Origin: Acidimicrobiales bacterium
GTDB taxonomy: Bacteria; Actinomycetota; Acidimicrobiia; Acidimicrobiales; Iamiaceae
DNA length: 51,371 nt
Direction: 5' to 3'
Assembly: GCA_030447445.1 (NCBI GenBank)
Contig: JAUJOW010000001.1
Location: 402,263-453,633 of the forward strand
The notes under the pieces: model-generated
The model's input: only the letters and a program-made list of their open reading frames with translations
Told to the model about the DNA's origin: nothing
Databases searched by the model: none
In this document: in pieces, positions 8,820 to 16,390 of the stretch
Position numbering within the stretch: the first letter of the stretch is position 1
Layout: each line of letters starts with the position of its first letter
Program-made: the position numbers and the translations under genes

Positions 8820-9791
8820 TCAGCGGGCCAGCGCCGGCGTGGGGCCGTGGGCCCCGTCCCGGAACCCGGACAGCACCTCGGCGAGCACCTCGTCGCCGGG
8901 CTGCTCCGCCTCCCAGCCCAGCTCGCGGCGGGCCCGCGACGGGTCGAGCAACGGAGCCTGGAACACGAGCGAGACCCAGCCCGGGTCGGCGGCCATCAGC
9001 CGGAGCCGCCAGGCCGCCCCCGCCAGCGCCGTCAACACCGGCTCGAGCAGCCGGCGCCCGGTGCCCGTGCCGATCACGGGGTCGGCGGCGAGGTTGAAGG
9101 CGCCGGCCACCGGCACGTGCAACGCTCGGCGGAACGCCTCGGTGGCCTCGTCGGTGTGGACGACCTGGAACCGGGCCGGGGCCCTGCGAATCCCTCGGAC
9201 CAGCCCGGGCCGGAGCAGCCGGCGAGGGGCGATGGTGCCGAGGAAGAGGTCGTGGAGTTCGCTGGCCGCCTCCCGCTTCAGCATGAGCGTCGGGCGCATG
9301 CGCACGATCCGCACGTCGGGATGGCGGGCCTCGAAGGTGTCGAGCACCCGCTCCACGTACGCCTTCTGCTGCGAGTACGGGGAGTGGAGGATGCCGTGGG
9401 TCGGCCAGCTCTCCTCCACCGGCTGGTCGCCGGATCCGGGCCCGTAGGCGCCGAGCGACGAGGCGTAGACGAGCGTGGGCACTCCGTGAGCGGCGATACC
9501 GGCAAGCAGCCGCTCGGTGCCCACGATGTTCGTCCGCACCTGGACGGTCGGCCGGTGGGACGGTTGCATGGCCCAGGCGAGGTGCACCACGGCATCGGCC
9601 CCGCTGAGCACAGCGTCGAGGCTGTCGACGGTGATGTCGGCGGCCAGCCATCGGACCTTGGCGCCGAGCGGTGGACCCGTGGGGATCCGCCGGGCCACGC
9701 CGCGGACCTCGGTCACCGCAGGGTCGGCCTCCAGCGCCCGGATCAGGCTCGTCCCGACGTTCCCGGTCGCGCCGACGATGGCCACCTTCAT
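8820..9791 (-). CDS. NAD(P)-dependent epimerase/reductase-like SDR
   Basis: 323-residue extended short-chain dehydrogenase. The N-terminal Rossmann motif is VAIVGATGNVGTSLIRALE, the active-site segment is YASSLGAYGPG (Ser) with the catalytic Tyr in SPYSQQKAYVE (Y-x3-K). Such proteins act on sugar nucleotides or other carbonyl substrates; the substrate cannot be told here. The start ATG 9791 has an AAGGCGG ribosome site. It is followed by smc after a 71-bp gap and sits among housekeeping genes, but nothing ties it to chromosome biology. Confidence 0.88.
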   Translation of the reverse strand: MKVAIVGATGNVGTSLIRALEADPAVTEVRGVARRIPTGPPLGAKVRWLAADITVDSLDAVLSGADAVVHLAWAMQPSHRPTVQVRTNIVGTERLLAGIAAHGVPTLVYASSLGAYGPGSGDQPVEESWPTHGILHSPYSQQKAYVERVLDTFEARHPDVRIVRMRPTLMLKREAASELHDLFLGTIAPRRLLRPGLVRGIRRAPARFQVVHTDEATEAFRRALHVPVAGAFNLAADPVIGTGTGRRLLEPVLTALAGAAWRLRLMAADPGWVSLVFQAPLLDPSRARRELGWEAEQPGDEVLAEVLSGFRDGAHGPTPALAR

Positions 9792-9884
9792 GCCCGGTCC
9801 GCCTTCGATCGGGTGCCTCTCATGGCGCCGCGCAGCGGGGCCGGGCCCGGCGGGAGCGACGCCGCCGAACCCGGCCCGCTGGGA

Positions 9885-10661
9885 TCAGGAGGTCTGGGCC
9901 GGCCCGTCGGCCCCGTCCTCGACCTCGATCTGCTCCTTGCGCACCGCCTCGGACACCTGCCGCTCCTCGGTGACCACATCGGTGTCGAGGCGGACCCGCT
10001 CCTTGGGGACGACCTCCTTGTCCACCACGACCTCCTCCTGGCTGAGGACGACCTCGTGCTCGTCCTCGGACAGCTCCGGCCCGCTGGTGGCGTCGCCGAC
10101 GTTCTCGTCGGTGATGGCCTCGCGCTCCACCCGGACCTCTTCCCGCTGCACCGGGACCGTGGTCTGCACGTTCTCGGTGACGACGTACTTGCGCAGCCGG
10201 GCCCTGCCGGCCTCCCGTCGCTCGGTGCCGACCCGCACCTCTTCCTCGGAACGGGTCATGGCGTCGTCGCCGACCGTGCCGGGGGCCGGCTGTCCGCCAC
10301 CTGCGGGCGTGTCGGCCTCGGTGCCGGCGGTGCCGTCCCCACCCACCCCGTAGTGGGCGTAGAGCGCATCCTCCTCGTCGGGTGACAGGGCCCCGTCGGG
10401 ATCGATGTTGGGAGCGTCCTTCACCTGCTGCTTCGTGTACGGGCAACGCACGTCATCGCCCACCCGCTCGCTACCGGCGAGGGGCAAGAAGTTCACCTTG
10501 GTGCCGAACATCCCCGTCGACACGGTCAACCACTCCGCGCGGCCGGTGGCGTCATCGAGGTAGACGTCGGTGATCTTGCCGACCTTCTCGCCATCCTGGT
10601 CGACGAGGGACTGCCCGATCAGCTCGGTGACACCGGGATCGATGGACGTTTGGTCCGACAT
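9885..10661 (-). CDS. PRC-barrel plus DUF2382 (YsnF/AvaK) protein
   Basis: 258 residues. The N-terminal PRC-barrel is about residues 10-90 (GQSLVDQDGEKVGKITDVYL), then a linker with acidic patches, then a DUF2382 domain with paired charged strands (TENVQTTVPVQREEVRVERE). The ATG at 10661 has GGAAGGA 7 bases before it. These proteins are cytosolic, highly charged and linked to stress in several bacteria; their exact function is unknown. A paralogue lies at 41607-42332 and shares a nearly identical central block around residues 125-195. Unlike the paralogue, this copy has no Thr/Glu-tail genes next to it. Confidence 0.9.
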   Translation of the reverse strand: MSDQTSIDPGVTELIGQSLVDQDGEKVGKITDVYLDDATGRAEWLTVSTGMFGTKVNFLPLAGSERVGDDVRCPYTKQQVKDAPNIDPDGALSPDEEDALYAHYGVGGDGTAGTEADTPAGGGQPAPGTVGDDAMTRSEEEVRVGTERREAGRARLRKYVVTENVQTTVPVQREEVRVEREAITDENVGDATSGPELSEDEHEVVLSQEEVVVDKEVVPKERVRLDTDVVTEERQVSEAVRKEQIEVEDGADGPAQTS

Positions 10662-10694
10662 GGTCGGTTCCTTCCGGGGGGTTGCCTGCGGTCA

Positions 10695-10715
10695 CCGTGG
10701 GGCTTGCCCCCACGG
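10695..10715 (-). terminator. GC-rich hairpin downstream of the Fpg/Nei gene
   Basis: CCGTGGGG and CCCCACGG form a perfect 8-bp stem with a 5-base loop. It lies between the mutM-like stop codon (10752) and the start of the PRC/DUF2382 gene (10661), so it may end the rnc/mutM transcript. There is no U-tract, which is common in high-GC terminators. Confidence 0.5.
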
Positions 10716-10751
10716 CGCCGTCGAAACCGGAACCTGGACGGGACGGGCCCG

Positions 10752-11588
10752 TCAGACCTGGCAGGCCGGGCAGTAGTAGGTGACCTTGCCGCCGCCGACA
10801 CGGGTCTTGATCACCGTGGCCCGGCACCGCTTGCAGGCCTCGCCGTCGCGCTCGTACACCTTGAGCTCACCCTGGTGATCGCCGGGCCGGCCGGCGAGGT
10901 CTCCGTAGACGCCGTCGGCGAGCGTCGAGCCGCGGTGCTTGGCCGCCTCGTGCAGCGTCTCCACGAGGGCCCGGTACAGCCGGCGCATCTCCTGGGAGGT
11001 GAGCCCGTCGGACAGCCGGTCGTGGCGGAGCCCGGCGGCATGGAGGATCTCGTCGGAGTAGACGGGGCCGATGCCCGACACCGCCGAGGGGTCGGTGAGG
11101 ACGGTCTTGAGCTTCGCTCGCCGGGCCAGCAGCAGGTGCCCGAAGGTCGTCCACGAGATGGGTTCCTCGAGCGGGTCGAGCCCGAGGTGGGCCAGCTCGG
11201 GCACCTCCTCGAGCAACTCCTCGGGTGTGGTGACCCAGGCGTCGAGGCCCCCGGCGCCGTCGAGCAGGCGGAGCTGGCCGCCCTGGGTGAACGTGATGAC
11301 GACCTGGGTTCCCTTGGCGATCTCTTCGCGCTGCGACGTCCGCCGCAAGCGACCGCCGTCGTGCACGTCGAGCACAAGCAGTTCCCCCGTGTCGAGCTTC
11401 AGCGTCAACAGCAGCCCCCGCCGGGCACCGCCGGTCACCTTGGCGCCTTCGAGGCGGGCGACGAACTGCTTCTTGGGCTGGCGCTTCACTGCTGTGCGCC
11501 CGGGGACCTCCACCGTCTTGATCTTCTTGCCCACGACCTCCCGGTCGAGGTCTCGACGGAGGGTCTCGACCTCGGGCAGCTCAGGCAC
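10752..11588 (-). CDS. mutM: Fpg/Nei-family DNA glycosylase, diverged active-site surroundings
   Basis: 278 residues. It starts GTG-CCT-GAG, giving Pro and Glu directly after the initiator, the catalytic pair of the family (PELPEVETLRRDL). The C-terminal zinc finger is present (CKRC ... CPAC, ending in Q). Several usually fixed residues differ. The lysine of the RRGKYLLL-type segment is replaced (ARRGLLLTL). The G-M-S-G segment is absent (DVHDGGRLRR). The Asn of VGVGNIY is Pro (SGIGPVYSDEI). The zinc-finger Arg is Lys. The start overlaps the rnc stop by 8 bases. It occupies the normal mutM site between rnc and smc. Family membership is certain; activity on 8-oxoguanine is doubtful. Confidence 0.85.
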   Translation of the reverse strand: MPELPEVETLRRDLDREVVGKKIKTVEVPGRTAVKRQPKKQFVARLEGAKVTGGARRGLLLTLKLDTGELLVLDVHDGGRLRRTSQREEIAKGTQVVITFTQGGQLRLLDGAGGLDAWVTTPEELLEEVPELAHLGLDPLEEPISWTTFGHLLLARRAKLKTVLTDPSAVSGIGPVYSDEILHAAGLRHDRLSDGLTSQEMRRLYRALVETLHEAAKHRGSTLADGVYGDLAGRPGDHQGELKVYERDGEACKRCRATVIKTRVGGGKVTYYCPACQV

Positions 11589-12318
11589 CGGGCACCTCGC
11601 TCGTTCGGCGGTCGTCGCTCTGTCGGTGCCCGTCCTCGGGGCCGAGCTCCACGTGGAGGCGGGCCAGCGCGGCGCGGGCGGCGAGCAACTCGGCCTGCTT
11701 CTTCGAGCGCCCGTCCCCCTCGCCCCACAGGCGGTCGTCGAGGAACACCTGGGCCCGGAACTGCTTGTCGTGCTCGGGCCCCGTCTCCTGGACGAGGTAG
11801 TGGGGACGGACAGCGATGCGCCGGGTGGCGAACTCCTGGAGTCGGCTCTTGTCGTCGAGCGGGGCGGCGACTCGATCACCGAGGGCCCGCAGCACCAAGG
11901 CCTTGGCCGCCTCCCATCCACCGTCGAGGTAGACGGCGCCGATCACCGCCTCGAAGGCGTCGGCCAGTATCGAGGGCTTCTCCCGGCCGCCCGAGCTGGC
12001 CTCGCCCTTGCCGAGCAGCAGGGCCTCGCCGACACCGGCCTCGGAGGCCATCTCGGCCAGGGCGCTGGCCCGCACCACCGACGATCGGGCCCGCGACAGC
12101 CAGCCCTCGTCGTTGTCCGGGTAGCGGGTGAACACGTGCTCGGCGACGATCAAGCCGAGCACGGCGTCGCCGAGGAACTCGAGGCGCTCGTTCGAGTCGT
12201 GGCCGGCGTGCTCGGCGCACCAGCTCCGATGGCAGAGGGCGCGCTCGAGGAGGGCGGCGTCCTCGAAGCGGTAGCCGAGGCGCTCGGCGAGGGCGCAGAC
12301 GCGGTCGTCGGTGCTCAG
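11581..12318 (-). CDS. rnc: ribonuclease III, probable CTG start
   Basis: About 245 residues. RNase III cleaves double-stranded RNA in rRNA maturation and decay. The signature NERLEFLGDAVLGL, the second catalytic region FEAVIGAVYLDGG and a C-terminal double-stranded RNA-binding domain (KSRLQEFA ... GRSKKQAELLAARAAL) are all present. The only in-frame GTG (12162) lies inside the signature and would remove about 50 essential residues. No ATG, GTG or TTG exists between it and the upstream coding region. CTG at 12318 overlaps the acpP stop as CTGA, exactly like the 4-base junctions elsewhere here, and gives the normal length. A coupled CTG start is the best reading. Confidence 0.9.
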   Translation of the reverse strand: MSTDDRVCALAERLGYRFEDAALLERALCHRSWCAEHAGHDSNERLEFLGDAVLGLIVAEHVFTRYPDNDEGWLSRARSSVVRASALAEMASEAGVGEALLLGKGEASSGGREKPSILADAFEAVIGAVYLDGGWEAAKALVLRALGDRVAAPLDDKSRLQEFATRRIAVRPHYLVQETGPEHDKQFRAQVFLDDRLWGEGDGRSKKQAELLAARAALARLHVELGPEDGHRQSDDRRTSEVPGA

Positions 12319-12611
12319 CTCTGACCCAGGCGCCCGTAGACGTAGTCGACCGCGTCGCGCACCGTCTTGAGGTCCTCGAGGTCTTCGTCGTCGATCCGGA
12401 AACCGACCGTGCGCTCCCCCAGCTCCTCCTCCAGGGCCTCGACGAGCTCGATGAGGGCCAGGGAGTCGGCCTCGAGGTCATCGCTGAAGGAGTCACCCTC
12501 GTTGATGCCGGAGGGGTCGATCTCGAGGATGTCGGCGAGGCGGTCGCGGACCAGCTCGAAGACCTCCTGGCGGCTCATGGGGCCCTGTTCGACGTGGGTT
12601 TCGGCGGGCAC
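12315..12611 (-). CDS. acpP: acyl carrier protein
   Basis: 98-residue acidic acyl carrier protein for fatty acid synthesis. The phosphopantetheine attachment Ser lies in ADSLALIELVE, in the standard DSL context, with an FSDDLEAD run before it. The start is taken as GTG 12611, which has AGGAG 6 bases upstream; an internal ATG at 12578 (SRQEVFEL) would also give a complete domain. It lies between plsX and rnc, the usual lipid / RNase III operon order, and its stop is overlapped by the rnc start. Confidence 0.95.
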   Translation of the reverse strand: MPAETHVEQGPMSRQEVFELVRDRLADILEIDPSGINEGDSFSDDLEADSLALIELVEALEEELGERTVGFRIDDEDLEDLKTVRDAVDYVYGRLGQS

Positions 12612-12678
12612 GACCAACTCCTGGCCTGGCGGACGGACCGGCGGATCATAGGCGACCGATCTGGAGGCCCGCGCCGGC

Positions 12679-13686
12679 CTACACCGGGACCAGACCGGTG
12701 CCGAGGTGGCCGACGAGGCCGGTCGTGACCATGTCGGCGGCCACCCGGCAGGCGTTGACGACGGCGGTGGCGCTGGACGAGCCGTGGCTGATGATGCAGA
12801 CGCCGTCGACGCCGAGGAGCATGGCCCCTCCAGTGCCGTCGGGGTCGAGCTGGGCGTACAGCGGCAGGAGCGCCGGCATGAGCGCGTCGGCCGCCGCCCG
12901 GGAGGCGGCGTCGGTGTCGAACGTGGCCACGATGGCCCCCACCAGGGATCGCAGGCCCCCTTCGAGGGTCTTCAGGGCCACGTTGCCGGTGAAGCCGTCG
13001 GTGACGACGACGTCCACGTCGTCGCTCATCAGGTCACGGCCTTCGACGTTGCCGACGAAGGTCGCGCCGCACCCTGCCGCCCAACCGGGGTCGGCCAGGA
13101 GGGGGTAGGTCGTCTTGCGGAGCGGGTCGCCTTTGCCCGGCTCCTCCCCGATCGACAGCAGTCCCACCCGGGGAGCGTCGACCCCGTAGCGCTCGCGGCC
13201 CAGCACGGCCCCCATCTGGGCGAACTGCACCAGCCACTCGGGTTGGCACTCGGCGTTGGCGCCGGCGTCGAGCAGGATCGTGGGCACGTTCGCCCCCGGG
13301 CTGGGGATGGGCGTGGCAATGGCCGGCCGTGCCACACCGCGGATGCGGCCCATCCGCAACAGGGCGCTGGCCATGGTGGCCCCGGTGTTGCCGGCGCTGA
13401 CCATGGCCGACGCCCGCCCGTCGCGGACCGCTTCGGCCGCTCGGACGAGCGAGGAGTCCTTCATGCGGCGCACGCTCTGGCCGGGGTCGGCCTCCATGGC
13501 GATCACCTCGGAGGCAGCCAGCACCTCGAGCCCGCCGGTGTCCCCCATTTCGTCGGGGCGCCCCACGAGCAGGACCGGCAGGCCGAGCTCCTCGGCGGCC
13601 CGGCGGGCGCCGGCCACGATCTCGCCCGGGGCCCGGTCACCGCCCATGGCATCGACGGCGATCGGCCGCAGGTCGGTCACGGCCAA
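12679..13686 (-). CDS. plsX: phosphate acyltransferase PlsX
   Basis: Up to 335 residues. PlsX converts acyl-ACP to acyl-phosphate for phospholipid synthesis at the membrane. Typical sequence marks are IAVDAMGGDRAPGEIV at the N-terminus, SAGNTGATMASALL, LLDAGANAEC, SIGEEPGKG and VTDGFTGNVALKTLEG. The first possible start is TTG 13686, with GTG 13680 two codons later; neither has a strong ribosome site. It follows rpmF by 36 bases and precedes acpP, matching the widespread rpmF-plsX-acpP order. Confidence 0.96.
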   Translation of the reverse strand: MAVTDLRPIAVDAMGGDRAPGEIVAGARRAAEELGLPVLLVGRPDEMGDTGGLEVLAASEVIAMEADPGQSVRRMKDSSLVRAAEAVRDGRASAMVSAGNTGATMASALLRMGRIRGVARPAIATPIPSPGANVPTILLDAGANAECQPEWLVQFAQMGAVLGRERYGVDAPRVGLLSIGEEPGKGDPLRKTTYPLLADPGWAAGCGATFVGNVEGRDLMSDDVDVVVTDGFTGNVALKTLEGGLRSLVGAIVATFDTDAASRAAADALMPALLPLYAQLDPDGTGGAMLLGVDGVCIISHGSSSATAVVNACRVAADMVTTGLVGHLGTGLVPV

Positions 13687-13722
13687 CGGCAGTGGCGAGA
13701 AGACCGGATCAGTCGACCGGGG

Positions 13723-13902
13723 TCAGTCGACCTCGACGGCCTGACGGCCGTGGTACCAGCCGCAGGTCCCACACACGACGTGGGGGGTCTTGGCGTTGCC
13801 ACAGCGGGGGCAGAGACTCCGCGAGGGAGGACCGAGCTTCCAGGCCGACGCCCGCCGGCTGCGGGTCTTGGCCTTGGAGGTCTTCTTCTTGGGGACGGCC
13901 AT
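13723..13902 (-). CDS. rpmF: 50S ribosomal protein L32
   Basis: 59 residues, starting MAVPKKKTSKAKTRSRRAS, followed by WKLGPP and a zinc ribbon with CPRC and CGTC. It is therefore the Cys-containing (zinc-binding) form of L32. The ATG is at 13902. A TACGCT -10 box lies about 60 bases upstream, so unlike many neighbours this gene has a real leader. It heads the plsX-acpP-rnc-mutM run. Confidence 0.97.
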   Translation of the reverse strand: MAVPKKKTSKAKTRSRRASAWKLGPPSRSLCPRCGNAKTPHVVCGTCGWYHGRQAVEVD

Positions 13903-13961
13903 CGGTCAACCTGGGAGCTGGGTGGCGGGTCACTCGTTGGGGGCGGCGACGTGGACCGACG

Positions 13962-13967
13962 AGCGTA
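13962..13967 (-). promoter_or_regulatory. probable promoter of rpmF
   Basis: On the minus strand TACGCT (13967 to 13962) is preceded, at 18 bases spacing, by TCGACC as a -35-like hexamer. The -10 and the bases after it (TACGCTCGTCGG) resemble the site upstream of rpmB (TACGCTCGCCGG). Confidence 0.45.
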
Positions 13968-14029
13968 GCGGTGCCCCCGGCGTCCGGTCGAAACCCGACT
14001 CGAGCCGGCGAGCTCGGGCCGCGGCCCGA

Positions 14030-14701
14030 TCACGTCCCGGTTCCGATCATCCCGAGGTGGTGACCGAACCACTCCTGGGCGAGGCGGGCGACCTCTTCGA
14101 GCGCACCCGGCTCCCCGAACAGGTGCGTGGCCCCCGGTACCACGGCCAGGTGGCTCTCCCCGCCGAGCCGCGCCCGAGCCGCTTCGTTCAGCTCGAGCAC
14201 GGTCGTGTCCGCCTCACCGACGATGAGCAAGGTGGGGGCCTCGACGGCGGCCAACGCATCGCCGGCCAGATCGGGCCGGCCGCCCCGTGAGACCACGGCC
14301 GCCACCAGGTCCGGTCGGGCGGCGGCGGCCCGCAGCGCGGCGGCTGCGCCCGTGCTGGCGCCGAAGACGCCGAGGGGAAGGCCGGCGGTCTCCGGTCTGG
14401 CGCCCAGCCAGGCGAGCAGCTCCACCAGCCGGGCGGCCAGGAGATCGACGTCGAAGCGAAGACCGCCGGTGCGGCGGTCGACCCCCTCCTCGTCGGCGGT
14501 GAGCAGGTCGGCCAGCATGGTCGCCAGGCCGCTCCGCTGGAGGGTGGTGGCCACCGACCGGTTCCGGGGGCTGAGCCGGCTGCTCCCCGACCCGTGGGCG
14601 AAGGCGACCACCCCCATGGCTCCGGCCGGGACGGTCAGGTCGGCGTCGAGGGACACCTCGGGCCCGACGGCGACACGAACGGCCCGTGCGGCGACCGTCA
14701 T
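14030..14701 (-). CDS. alpha/beta hydrolase (dienelactone hydrolase-like)
   Basis: 223 residues. An early oxyanion-hole segment FAHGSGSSRLSPRN is followed by a nucleophile elbow in GASTGAAAAL (G-x-S-x-G), a late acidic residue in VGEADTTV and a catalytic His in VPGATHLFGEPGALEEV. These fit a compact cytosolic hydrolase of the dienelactone hydrolase / phosphoribosyltransferase-associated hydrolase type. The substrate is unknown. The ATG at 14701 has only a weak ribosome site (AGGA). It sits between the 76-residue protein and rpmF and breaks the common DUF177-rpmF pairing. Confidence 0.85.
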   Translation of the reverse strand: MTVAARAVRVAVGPEVSLDADLTVPAGAMGVVAFAHGSGSSRLSPRNRSVATTLQRSGLATMLADLLTADEEGVDRRTGGLRFDVDLLAARLVELLAWLGARPETAGLPLGVFGASTGAAAALRAAAARPDLVAAVVSRGGRPDLAGDALAAVEAPTLLIVGEADTTVLELNEAARARLGGESHLAVVPGATHLFGEPGALEEVARLAQEWFGHHLGMIGTGT

Positions 14702-14779
14702 CGTCCTACCGAAGCCACCTCGGGCACTGGCTCCGGCCCGTCGCCGCAGCCGCCGCCGGACCCCGTCCTGCCGTCTGGG

Positions 14780-15010
14780 TCAGCCCCCGAGCCGGGACCG
14801 GAGCATGGCCTTGCCCTGCTCGGCGCCCTTGCGGCTCTCGGACTGGGCCCGGCGGAAGAACTCCGCCAGTTCCGAGTCACCGTCGCGCTCCGCGTCCTTG
14901 ATGTAGGTCTCGAGCCGGAGCACGTTGCTCAGGCACACCTCCGTGAACCAGATCACGTTGTAGTCCTTGTCCTTCGTGCCGGTGACCTCACCGGTTTCCA
15001 TGTCGCTCAC
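14780..15010 (-). CDS. conserved-looking 76-residue protein of unknown function
   Basis: Small soluble protein. It has an acidic N-terminus, an aromatic segment KDYNVIWFTEVCLSNVLR, and then a helix rich in Glu/Arg (YIKDAERDGDSELAEFFRR) ending in basic residues. The start GTG 15010 has a strong GAGGAGG ribosome site. I do not recognise the family. The helical pattern and small size suggest a regulatory or binding protein. It lies between DUF177 and the hydrolase. A 14-base direct repeat reaches its ribosome-binding site. Confidence 0.8.
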   Translation of the reverse strand: MSDMETGEVTGTKDKDYNVIWFTEVCLSNVLRLETYIKDAERDGDSELAEFFRRAQSESRKGAEQGKAMLRSRLGG

Positions 15011-15019
15011 GTCGTCCTC

Positions 15020-15048
15020 CTCGTGTTGTCGGGGCTCGTGTTGTCGGG
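15020..15048 (-). repeat. 14-base direct repeat at a ribosome-binding site
   Basis: On the minus strand CCCGACAACACGAG occurs twice with a period of 15 bases (15048-15035 and 15033-15020). The second copy runs straight into the GGAGG of the 76-residue gene. Confidence 0.85.
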
Positions 15049-15146
15049 CTGGCGTGTGCCCTACCCGTTCGAGCGCGGGGCAACCCGCTCCGTTCTGGAC
15101 GGCGGTGGACGAACAGCCCAGCCCTCCCAGCGGGCCGCAGCATCGC

Positions 15147-15734
15147 TCAACCGCTCTCGTCGTCGCCGGTGAGGTCGAGGGCGGCCAGCGCCGCCCACCG
15201 GGGATCGGGAGGCCCGTCACCCCGACGGTTGGCACCGTCCTCGGAAGCGCCCTCGGCCGACGTCTCCAGGACGGCCGGGAACTCCTCCGGCGCGGGGCCC
15301 CGACAGGCTTCGCCGCACAGCGGCGCCAACGGCAGGGCCAGCAGCACGGCGTCGTGGACCATGGGCCCGAGGTCGAGGTCGTCGCCTCGGAGCGGCCAGG
15401 TCTCGCCCTCGGTCGGGTGGGGCTCGAAGATCTCCCGCAGGTCGAGGGACAGGCTGCCCTCGACCGACCCGAGGCAGCGGCGGCACTCCCCCTGCCATGG
15501 CGCCGCCACGGTCCCGTCCACCACCACCCCGTCGGGGATGGATTCCAGGACGAGGTCGAGGTCGATGTCGGCACCCTCGGGGACCTCCGCCGTCGACAGG
15601 GCGAGACCGTGGGCGGCCACCGTGCGCTGCACCGGCTTGCGGGTGCCTGGTCGCCGCCGGAGCTCGGTGACGTGTACGACGATCGCCCCCACCCGCGGCT
15701 CGGTCCTCCGGCGACGGTCGGGAGCGGGTGTCAC
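15147..15734 (-). CDS. DUF177 (YceD-like) protein
   Basis: About 195 residues. DUF177/YceD proteins are encoded next to rpmF in many bacteria and are linked to 23S rRNA or ribosome assembly. The core is visible: ESIPDGVVVDGTVAAPWQGECRRCL, then a beta-rich segment and an acidic region with a second Cys pair (LCGEACRG). GTG 15734 overlaps the sepIVA stop by 4 bases (GTGA). An alternative GTG at 15692 begins nearer the conserved domain, so the first 14 residues are uncertain. It keeps the actinobacterial sepIVA-DUF177 order, but rpmF is displaced by two genes. Confidence 0.88.
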   Translation of the reverse strand: MTPAPDRRRRTEPRVGAIVVHVTELRRRPGTRKPVQRTVAAHGLALSTAEVPEGADIDLDLVLESIPDGVVVDGTVAAPWQGECRRCLGSVEGSLSLDLREIFEPHPTEGETWPLRGDDLDLGPMVHDAVLLALPLAPLCGEACRGPAPEEFPAVLETSAEGASEDGANRRGDGPPDPRWAALAALDLTGDDESG

Positions 15735-16390
15735 TCCTGGTCCTGGTCGAAGAACCCGGCGTCGTCCTCCTCGGGTTCCTCCTCCTCGGGGGGTCGGACG
15801 AGGGCCGCTCCCTGGAGCTTCTCCCGCCCGGCCTCGACCATCTTCATGGTGCGCTCCAGGACGATCTCGAAGCTGGCCAGCTTCTGGTCGCAGAAGTCCT
15901 CGCACTCGTGGCGCAGGCGGCGGGCCTCGGCCTCGGCCGCCTCGACGATCCGCCGCGCCCGCAGCTCAGCGCCCTTCACGACCTCGGTGCGTTGCACCAT
16001 CCGCTCGGCCCGCGCGCGGGCCGACTCGAGGATCTCGTCGCCCTCGGTGCGCACCTTGGCCAGGAAGTCCTCCCGCTCCTTGAGCAGCCAGCGAGCCGCC
16101 CGCAGCTCCTCGGGGAGCCGGTCCACCGCCTCGCTCAGGAGGTCGAGGACCTCCTCGCGGTTGATCATCACCGACGACGACAGCGGCATGGGGCGGGCCG
16201 AGGCCACGAGGTCGGCGGCTCGGCGGAGCAGGGCCTCGGTCTCGGGGCCGTGGCGGAGGTCGCGTGAAGGGCGGCGCGGCCCACTGGGCGGGCGGCCGTC
16301 GCCCCCGCCCGACCGAGGCGGCCGGCCGCTCACCGCCTGGTGCTGGCCCGACATCTCCCGGGCCGTCGACAGGTCGTCGGAGAACGTCAT
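15731..16390 (-). CDS. sepIVA: SepIVA/DivIVA-like coiled-coil cell-envelope protein
   Basis: 219 residues. The first 60 or so residues are low-complexity and basic. A short conserved start follows (PLSSSVMINREEVLDLLSEA), then PEELRAARWLLKE and a long coiled coil with repeated heptads (ILESARARAERMV) up to about residue 190. The tail is very acidic. This matches mycobacterial SepIVA, a DivIVA-like septation and polar-growth factor, and the position between coaD and DUF177 is the same as there. The extended N-terminus is unusual. The ATG at 16390 overlaps the coaD stop (ATGA). Some databases call such proteins ATP synthase B-like because of the coiled coil; the context argues against that. Confidence 0.82.
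   Translation of the reverse strand: MTFSDDLSTAREMSGQHQAVSGRPPRSGGGDGRPPSGPRRPSRDLRHGPETEALLRRAADLVASARPMPLSSSVMINREEVLDLLSEAVDRLPEELRAARWLLKEREDFLAKVRTEGDEILESARARAERMVQRTEVVKGAELRARRIVEAAEAEARRLRHECEDFCDQKLASFEIVLERTMKMVEAGREKLQGAALVRPPEEEEPEEDDAGFFDQDQE

Noticed and set aside
5161..9447. Very long open frames antisense to smc and the SDR gene (600-730 codons).
   Set aside because: They show Gly/Ala/Arg-rich shadow composition with no motif, and the opposite strand encodes clear SMC domains. Long antisense frames are expected at this GC content.
12162..12162. GTG 12162 as start of rnc.
   Set aside because: It lies within the RNase III signature and would remove the first catalytic segment.
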